Shown: positions 58,629 to 64,000 of the stretch, piece by piece
Position numbering within the stretch: the stretch's first letter is position 1
Layout of the letters: the number at the start of each line of letters is the position of its first letter
DNA from: Desulfosudis oleivorans
GTDB lineage: Bacteria; Desulfobacterota; Desulfobacteria; Desulfobacterales; SURF-7
NCBI GenBank assembly: GCA_020723325.1
Contig: DYJD01000005.1
Span: 62,001-126,000, forward strand
Reading direction: 5' to 3'
DNA length: 64,000 bases
Program-made: the position numbers and the translations under genes
Notes under the pieces: generated by a model
What the model was told of the DNA's origin: nothing
Seen by the model: the letters and a program-made list of their open reading frames with translations, nothing else
Database searches by the model: none

Positions 58629-60209
58629 TCATCCGATCTGCCTGTTACGGCCTTGCCAGAAAGCCGCCTTGATCTCCTTTTTCAAAACCTTTCCAATGAT
58701 GGATGTGGGCAGTTTGTCCCAGAAGACAACCGACTTGGGGCATTTATACCCGGCCAGCCGTTCTTTGCAGAAAGCGACAAGCTCTTCTTCGGTGACTTTT
58801 TGGCCGGGATACAGGACCACGACCGCCTTTACTATTTCACCCCAGCGGGGATCTGGCGCCGAGACCACGGCACATTCGGCAACGGCTTCATGCTGATAAA
58901 GGACATCCTCGGTTTCCTTAGGATAGACGTTTTCTCCCCCGGAAATAATCATGTCCGCTTTGCGGTCGGTTAAAAACACGTACCCATCTTCATCCATGTA
59001 GCCCATATCGCCGGTGTGGTACCACCCGTCCTGTAAGGTCTCGGTGGTTTTTCCCGGATCCTTCCAGTAGCCCTTCATGATGTGTTTTCCAGTGACGCAT
59101 ATTTCGCCTGTCTGTCCGAACGGCTGCGGCCTGCCCTGACCATCGGCGATCTTGATCCGGGAACAGGGGGCGGCTTTTCCGGCGCTGGCCAGTAAACGTG
59201 ATCGAGGCCCCTTTATGTCGTGGTCCCGGTAACTTAAAATCGTTACCGCGCCGCCGGCGGTTTCGGTGGCGCCATACCCTTGAGAAAAAATATTACCGAA
59301 CCGCTTGATGCATTTTTTGAGAACTTCCGTGGGGAATGGACTGCCGGCATAAGTCATGTAAATAAGGCTGGAAATATCGTATTTATCCGTTTGAGGATAG
59401 TCGGCCAGCCAGCCGTAAATCGTCGGCACCAGGTTGATATGGGCGCATTGCTCATCCTGAATCAGCCGTAGGATTTCACCCAAATCCATCTTGCGGTTGA
59501 TGACGACCTTGCCGCCGATGGAAAGTGTCAACAGTACCGGCCACAGGGAAACATGAAACATGGGCAGCACCATGCAGGTGGAAAACCGCCTGTTCGCTCC
59601 CAGGTTGGCCAACTCGGTCGAGGCTGTCAGAACAGTATTCATGGTGGTGGTCATCAGGCTGCGGTGGGTCAGCATGACCCCCTTGGGAAGACCGGTGGTG
59701 CCGCCGGTGTACATGAGAATGGCCAGATCCTGTTCGTCGACCGGCGAGGCAGGTACCGGCTCTCTTTCCGGGTGTGTGCTTATCAGTTCTTCGTAGGACA
59801 GGTACCCGTCAATGAAATTATCAATGGAAATCCAGTAGCGGATATTTGTCAGGGAGCCCTGGATGGAGCGGGCACTGTCTTCAAATCCATGCCCCACCAA
59901 AAACAGGGTGGATTCACCGTGGTTGATGACGTATGCCAGTTCTTCATTGGCCAGTCGGTGGTTTTGCGGGCAGACACAGACCCCGATTTTTGCCGCAGCA
60001 AAATAAATTTCCACGTACTGATTGCAGTTTTCCGCCAGAACCGCCAGATGATCGCCTTTTCTGCAGCCGAAAGCCGTTAAGGCATTGGCCAGACGGTTGA
60101 CCCGGGCGTTCAGCTGCCGGTAGGTCATGCGGGTTTTTTCAAAAACGATGGCTTCCCAGTCCGGAAAATGGATGGCCCCATATGTGGGAATATCTCCTAA
60201 GGTATACAT
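58629..60209 (-). CDS. AMP-dependent acyl-CoA ligase
   Basis: A 526-residue adenylate-forming ligase with P-loop MYTGGTTGLPKG, QGYGATETAGG, GWYHTGDMGYMDEDGYVFL and the C-terminal Lys in IGKVLKKEIK. It makes an acyl-CoA from the free acid, ATP and CoA. It begins 19 bases after the acyl-CoA dehydrogenase stop with AAAGGAGGAGAAGTC upstream. It presumably activates the substrate of this operon; the specificity cannot be read. Confidence 0.92.
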   Translation of the reverse strand: MYTLGDIPTYGAIHFPDWEAIVFEKTRMTYRQLNARVNRLANALTAFGCRKGDHLAVLAENCNQYVEIYFAAAKIGVCVCPQNHRLANEELAYVINHGESTLFLVGHGFEDSARSIQGSLTNIRYWISIDNFIDGYLSYEELISTHPEREPVPASPVDEQDLAILMYTGGTTGLPKGVMLTHRSLMTTTMNTVLTASTELANLGANRRFSTCMVLPMFHVSLWPVLLTLSIGGKVVINRKMDLGEILRLIQDEQCAHINLVPTIYGWLADYPQTDKYDISSLIYMTYAGSPFPTEVLKKCIKRFGNIFSQGYGATETAGGAVTILSYRDHDIKGPRSRLLASAGKAAPCSRIKIADGQGRPQPFGQTGEICVTGKHIMKGYWKDPGKTTETLQDGWYHTGDMGYMDEDGYVFLTDRKADMIISGGENVYPKETEDVLYQHEAVAECAVVSAPDPRWGEIVKAVVVLYPGQKVTEEELVAFCKERLAGYKCPKSVVFWDKLPTSIIGKVLKKEIKAAFWQGRNRQIG

Positions 60210-60228
60210 GACTTCTCCTCCTTTATGG

Positions 60229-61392
60229 TTACGCCCACGACTTGGGCAGGCCCTGGAACTGCATGAGCATGTTCTTGCTCATCTCGTTGGAAATGGGCGA
60301 AAACTGCAATTGATACGCATCCCGCAGATAGCGCTGCATGGGATATTCATAACAGATGCCGTAGCCGCCCATGATCTCCGCCCCGAAGCGGCCGGCGTGC
60401 AGAGCCCCTTCCGCGGCCACCAGCTTGGCCATGGTGGCTTCCAGATGATAGGGTCGGCCCTGGTCGCACAACCAGGCGGCCTTGTAGGTCAGGTTGCGGG
60501 CGTTTTCCAGGTTGATGCACATATCCGCGAGGTAGTGCTGCAGGATCTGGAAACGGCTGATGGGCCCGCCAAAGGCCTGGCGCTGCTGGGCGTATTGGAA
60601 GGCATCCTCATAGGCGGCGGCCATGAGCCCCACCCCCATCATGGCGCAGCCGATGCGTTCGGGATTGAGCACCGTCAACATTTCGTACCATCCTCCGCCC
60701 CGGCTTCCCAGAATGTTTTCAGCCGGAATTTCCACGTTGGAGAAGGTGATGCCCACCGAGTCGCAGTGATGACAGCTAATCTTGGGAATGCGGGTAATGG
60801 TGATACCCTTGGAATCGGACGGTATCAGCAATACGGAAAGCGACTGGCTGGGTTTGGCGTCGGTTTCGGTTTTGCAGATTGTAATCATGAAATCCGAGGC
60901 ATGGGCGCCGGTGATAAACACCTTTTCACCGTTGATAACCCAGCGCCCGTCTTTTTCTTCGGCAAATGTCGAGATCGAACCCAAAATATCGGTTCCGCCG
61001 GCAGGTTCGGTGAGAGCCATACACATTTTCAACTTGCCCTCCCCCAACAGCGGGAGGTATTTTTCTTTCTGGGCCTTGGTGCCCATCTCCGCGATAAATC
61101 GGGTGCCGAAACCGATGGTGGTGCCCACGGCCAGGGCCACGGACATGGAGGCCTTGCAGATCTCCTCATAGGCAAGCATGCCGTCCACCAGGCCAAGCCC
61201 CTCACCGCCGTATTCTTTGGGGATATTGTATTGAAACAGGCCGATGTCCACAAATTTCCGCCAGAGTTCCGGCGGCGGGAAATCAACGTTTTCGTCCAGC
61301 CAGGCCACATAGTCCTTGTTCAATTCCTGTTTGCAGAACCGGGCCATTTCGTTGCGGATCATTTCCTGTTCTTTGGTGAAACCGAAATCCAT
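60229..61392 (-). CDS. Acyl-CoA dehydrogenase
   Basis: A 387-residue acyl-CoA dehydrogenase with MALTEPAGGTDILGS, GEKVFITGAHASD, YAQQRQAFGGPISRFQ and EIMGGYGICYE. The Glu of medium-chain enzymes is absent in the C-terminal loop (FSPISNEMSKN), but one is present in LNPERIGCA at the isovaleryl-type position. The start 61392 (MDFGFTKEQ) has AAGGAGCAATCA upstream; longer frames run into the hydratase gene. It is coupled to the enoyl-CoA hydratase gene. Confidence 0.92.
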   Translation of the reverse strand: MDFGFTKEQEMIRNEMARFCKQELNKDYVAWLDENVDFPPPELWRKFVDIGLFQYNIPKEYGGEGLGLVDGMLAYEEICKASMSVALAVGTTIGFGTRFIAEMGTKAQKEKYLPLLGEGKLKMCMALTEPAGGTDILGSISTFAEEKDGRWVINGEKVFITGAHASDFMITICKTETDAKPSQSLSVLLIPSDSKGITITRIPKISCHHCDSVGITFSNVEIPAENILGSRGGGWYEMLTVLNPERIGCAMMGVGLMAAAYEDAFQYAQQRQAFGGPISRFQILQHYLADMCINLENARNLTYKAAWLCDQGRPYHLEATMAKLVAAEGALHAGRFGAEIMGGYGICYEYPMQRYLRDAYQLQFSPISNEMSKNMLMQFQGLPKSWA

Positions 61393-61402
61393 TGATTGCT
61401 CC

Positions 61403-62233
61403 TTATGCGTCGGCATCCGCCGGCTGGTTCTGTTGTTTTTGCAAGTGGGTCGAACCCTTCGGTTGGGCCCGGAACTGCTCCAGCATCGCCTGGATATCCG
61501 GGGCATAGGTCAGCCATTGGATGGCATTGCGTTCCACGGCCAAGGCGGTTTCCAGATCGCAGCCGTCCGCAGAGCGGGCCATGACTTCCTTGGCCATGCG
61601 CAGGGCCATGGGTTTCTTGGCGGCGATACCGGCCACAATCTTTTCGAATTCCGATTCAAAAAGGTCATCGGGAAAAACCCGGGTGAGAAAACCCATTTCG
61701 TACAACTCCCGAGCCGTATAGTCTTTGCGGCCGCTGTAGACCAGCTCCCGGGCCCGGAAAACCGGCAGGCTGCGGGGCAGCCGCACCGTGCCGCCCCAGC
61801 CGGGCAAAATTCCCATGTTGATCTCCGTCATGCCCATTCGGGAGGATTCGGCGGCATAGATCAGATCACAGGCCAGGGCCAGTTCCAAACCACCGGCCAG
61901 GCAATGGCCGTGGATTTTGGCCACTACCACTTTCTCGCAGCCGGTGATGGCCCGCTGTACATCCAGCCCTTCATGGGCCAGCCAGTCGAGGCTGTGGCGG
62001 TGCTCGGCCAGGGAGGGGAAAATTTCCAGATCGCCGCCGGTGCAAAAGGCCTTTTCACCGGCGCCGGCCAGCACCACTACCCCTACTTCGGCCTCGTCCC
62101 GGACTTGACGGAAGGCCCGGATCAATTCCGCAGCCATCAGCCGGTTGATGGCATTGCGTTTTTCCGGACGGTTCAGGGTGATCCGGCAGACCGTCTCGTT
62201 GATCTTATATAAAATGGTTTGATAGTCGCTCAT
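61403..62233 (-). CDS. Enoyl-CoA hydratase/isomerase
   Basis: A 276-residue crotonase-family protein. The region FCTGGDLEIFPS carries the oxyanion-hole glycine; HGHCLAGGLELALACDL and the two hydratase Glu residues (TEINMGILPGWGG and RARELVYSGR) are present. It should hydrate a 2-enoyl-CoA. The start 62233 has AGGAGG six bases upstream, a GTG six bases earlier being the alternative. It is between the DUF35 and dehydrogenase genes. Confidence 0.93.
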   Translation of the reverse strand: MSDYQTILYKINETVCRITLNRPEKRNAINRLMAAELIRAFRQVRDEAEVGVVVLAGAGEKAFCTGGDLEIFPSLAEHRHSLDWLAHEGLDVQRAITGCEKVVVAKIHGHCLAGGLELALACDLIYAAESSRMGMTEINMGILPGWGGTVRLPRSLPVFRARELVYSGRKDYTARELYEMGFLTRVFPDDLFESEFEKIVAGIAAKKPMALRMAKEVMARSADGCDLETALAVERNAIQWLTYAPDIQAMLEQFRAQPKGSTHLQKQQNQPADADA

Positions 62234-62244
62234 CTTCACCTCCT

Positions 62245-62655
62245 CTAACCCTTCACCGGCCGAAAATAGGGCAAATGAAATTCATCATTGAGCTTGTGAA
62301 AAACGACTTCCACCTCCATATCCATGTGGATGTCCTCGGGCCGGCAGTCCACGATGCGGGTCATCATGCGCACACCTTCCTCCAGATCCACATAAGCGAT
62401 GGTATACGGCAGGTCTTCCCAGAAACGCGGCTCCACCATGTCATAGGCAGTGGAGAATGTATGAATTCTGCCCCGGCCGCCGGCTTCAATCCAATTGAGA
62501 TTACCGGACCAGCATTCCGGGCAGAATTTGCGCGGGTAGAAAATGTTATTCTGACAATCCTGGCAGCGCTGGATCAGCAAGCAGCCTTCCCGGCAGCCTT
62601 CCCAAAATTTTTTCGACCATGGCTGGGTCAATGGCATCGGTCTTGTGGTATCCAT
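62245..62655 (-). CDS. DUF35 OB-fold protein with zinc ribbon
   Basis: A 136-residue DUF35 protein: zinc ribbon CQDCQNNIFYPRKFCPEC, then OB-fold (GRIHTFSTAYDMVEP, YTIAYVDLEEGVRMMTRI). It is the partner of the thiolase encoded immediately upstream; its ribosome site GGAGGGAGGTG lies in the end of the thiolase gene. This is the two-gene arrangement known from BbsAB and Ltp2/ChsH2-type enzymes. Confidence 0.92.
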   Translation of the reverse strand: MDTTRPMPLTQPWSKKFWEGCREGCLLIQRCQDCQNNIFYPRKFCPECWSGNLNWIEAGGRGRIHTFSTAYDMVEPRFWEDLPYTIAYVDLEEGVRMMTRIVDCRPEDIHMDMEVEVVFHKLNDEFHLPYFRPVKG

Positions 62656-62656
62656 A

Positions 62657-63838
62657 TTACACCTCCCTCCCCCAAATGGTGGCGATGTTGTTGAAACCGG
62701 AGCCGCCCGAAGTGTTCTGGAAAACATAAAGGCAATCCTTAACCTGGCGTTCACCGGCCTTGCCCATGAGCTGCCGGGCGGTTTCTACATACGTGGCCGC
62801 GCTGACCCCGGAACCCGTATGACCGCGACCTGGGGCGTCCCCCATGGTGGACCAGGGAATATCCCCGCCAAAAGCCATACGGCCTTGGGCAAAATACTCC
62901 CCTCCCCGGCCCTCCGGTGCCACCCCCAGCATTTCGGCCATCAAGGGATGGGCCAGGGGATAGGCCAGATAGCAGTTCCAAATATTGACATCCCCACGGC
63001 TGATGCCGGCCTGGGCCAGGGCCTCCTCAGCGGTACTGCGCAGGCCGTCCTTGACCTGATCGAAATTCCGCAAGACCGGCGTGCCGCTGAAGTAGCGCAC
63101 TGCTTCCCCCAGTTTGTAGGCCGCCGGCTTCTTCATTTTACGGGCGTCCGCCGCCGACACCACCACCATGGCGCTGCCGCCGTCGGCCAGCCGATTGCTC
63201 TCACGCTTGTGCAAGGGAGTGTTGATCATGGCGGAAGCCAGCACCTTTTCCACGGACGGCACTTCCTTGCCGTAAAACAGGGAATGGGGGTCTTTCACGG
63301 CCCAGGAGCGCAGAGAAGTAACAACCGCCGCCATTTGCTCAGGAGTACACCCGCTTTCGTGCATATAGCGGTTGGCCATGAGCCCCATGATGAGGTTGTA
63401 GGTGGAACCGAAGGGATACTCCCATTGCATATCCACCCCGGCCCTGGCAAAGAAATTGATGGTATCCTCCATGGGGATGTCCGAGTGGACGGTGACATGG
63501 GGGATGAGCACGGCCCGGGCCACTCCTGAATGGATATACTGCTCTGCCAGGCGCAGGCAATTGCTGGTGCCGGCGCCGCCGGCGTTACAAATGCAATTGT
63601 CCTTACAGCCCTTCAACCCCAGTTCCTCCGGCAATTTTCCAAAGGCCAGCTCCGCGGCGATGACCGGCTGGGCCTGGGGTGATGTGGCGATCACCCCTTC
63701 GATATCGTTCTTGTGCAGTCCGGCATCCCGGATGGCCTCCATACACACCTCATAGAGAATATCCCAACGGGTTCTCTCCGGCATGATACGGGTGGGTACT
63801 TCACCGATTCCGATGATGGCAAGGTTTGGTTGCGCCAT
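62657..63838 (-). CDS. Thiolase (SCP-x/acetyl-CoA acetyltransferase-like)
   Basis: A 393-residue thiolase-superfamily protein. Unlike the four in the first operon it has a Cys where the nucleophile is expected (CICNAGGAGTSN, aligned with the RLTTGG motif of the others) and a GHTGSG segment near the C-terminus. It is thus a possible active thiolase, working with the adjacent DUF35 protein. The start 63838 (MAQPNLAIIGIGE) follows AGAGGAGGAAAA; longer frames are less likely. It is the first gene of the second catabolic operon in this window. Confidence 0.9.
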   Translation of the reverse strand: MAQPNLAIIGIGEVPTRIMPERTRWDILYEVCMEAIRDAGLHKNDIEGVIATSPQAQPVIAAELAFGKLPEELGLKGCKDNCICNAGGAGTSNCLRLAEQYIHSGVARAVLIPHVTVHSDIPMEDTINFFARAGVDMQWEYPFGSTYNLIMGLMANRYMHESGCTPEQMAAVVTSLRSWAVKDPHSLFYGKEVPSVEKVLASAMINTPLHKRESNRLADGGSAMVVVSAADARKMKKPAAYKLGEAVRYFSGTPVLRNFDQVKDGLRSTAEEALAQAGISRGDVNIWNCYLAYPLAHPLMAEMLGVAPEGRGGEYFAQGRMAFGGDIPWSTMGDAPGRGHTGSGVSAATYVETARQLMGKAGERQVKDCLYVFQNTSGGSGFNNIATIWGREV

Positions 63839-64000
63839 TTTTCCTCCTCTTGGTCTCCCTGCCGGCCCCGCGGCAGAGTTCATACTGATGTCATTCTTTT
63901 TGTGGTGACCCATGACCATTATAATTTATAGATCTGAATGACACCTCATTTTTTGTTTACAATTATAAATCACTTCTGTCAACAAATTTTTAAAAAAATA
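63839..64000. other. AT-rich leader/promoter region at window end
   Basis: No gene is seen. On the minus strand a TTGACA (63977-63982) is followed by AT-rich DNA with a TATAAT-like box near 63932-63938, but spacings are not ideal. ATGACC-type words near 63911-63920 resemble the TetR half-sites at 43450-43486. It probably contains the promoter of the thiolase operon. Confidence 0.4.

Overview
The window looks like chromosomal DNA of an anaerobic, probably sulfate-reducing Desulfobacterota (Desulfosarcina/Desulfococcus-like) bacterium. This is inferred from tungsten-type aldehyde:ferredoxin oxidoreductase genes, many acyl-CoA catabolic genes, a BKACE enzyme, an OFA-type transporter and intergenic inverted repeats built from GGTATC/GGGGTC units. 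No rRNA, tRNA or CRISPR array was seen.

Region 1 (355-21136, minus strand) is one apparent 17-gene operon. In transcription order it holds two acyl-CoA dehydrogenases, a TetR regulator, a PHP-domain protein, a thiolase-fold pair, an AMP ligase fused to three SCP2 domains and a DUF35 domain, a DUF35-MaoC fusion, another acyl-CoA dehydrogenase, a FATP-like acyl-CoA synthetase, a second thiolase-fold pair, an SCP2-DUF35 protein, a DUF35 protein, an enoyl-CoA hydratase, an aldehyde:ferredoxin oxidoreductase and a short-chain dehydrogenase. Two paralogous modules are visible. All four thiolase-fold proteins lack the thiolase nucleophile cysteine, which recalls the Ltp2/DUF35 retro-aldolases of steroid side-chain degradation. 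With the sterol-carrier domains this suggests catabolism of a large hydrophobic (isoprenoid or steroid-like) acid. Divergently transcribed (21724-26046) are a BKACE enzyme, a two-subunit CoA-transferase-family enzyme and an MFS transporter.

Region 2 (26-39 kb) holds secreted beta-helix and LamG proteins, a frameshifted AraC remnant, a DarP/YjgA homologue, an orphan hybrid histidine kinase and repeat-rich intergenic DNA. Region 3 (39-48 kb) is a smaller lipid-type cluster: an SDR, a START protein and an acetoacetate-decarboxylase-like protein lead into an internally deleted SDR and an N-terminally truncated AOR. A divergent TetR gene has clear palindromic operators. Beyond lie an alpha/beta hydrolase, a GlxA-type regulator and a MaoC-like protein.

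Region 4 (48.6-52.7 kb) is an AT-rich island with a DNA methyltransferase, an HTH-PD-(D/E)XK protein (probable restriction enzyme) and a 627-residue membrane protein with a PIN-like core. It lies between a fragment and the intact copy of the same SDR gene; a third fragment is at 33 kb. Region 5 (52.7-63.8 kb, minus strand) is a second acyl-CoA catabolic operon: thiolase, DUF35, enoyl-CoA hydratase, acyl-CoA dehydrogenase, AMP ligase, Old-Yellow-Enzyme-like reductase, two amidohydrolases and an SDR, with three truncated gene remnants between them.
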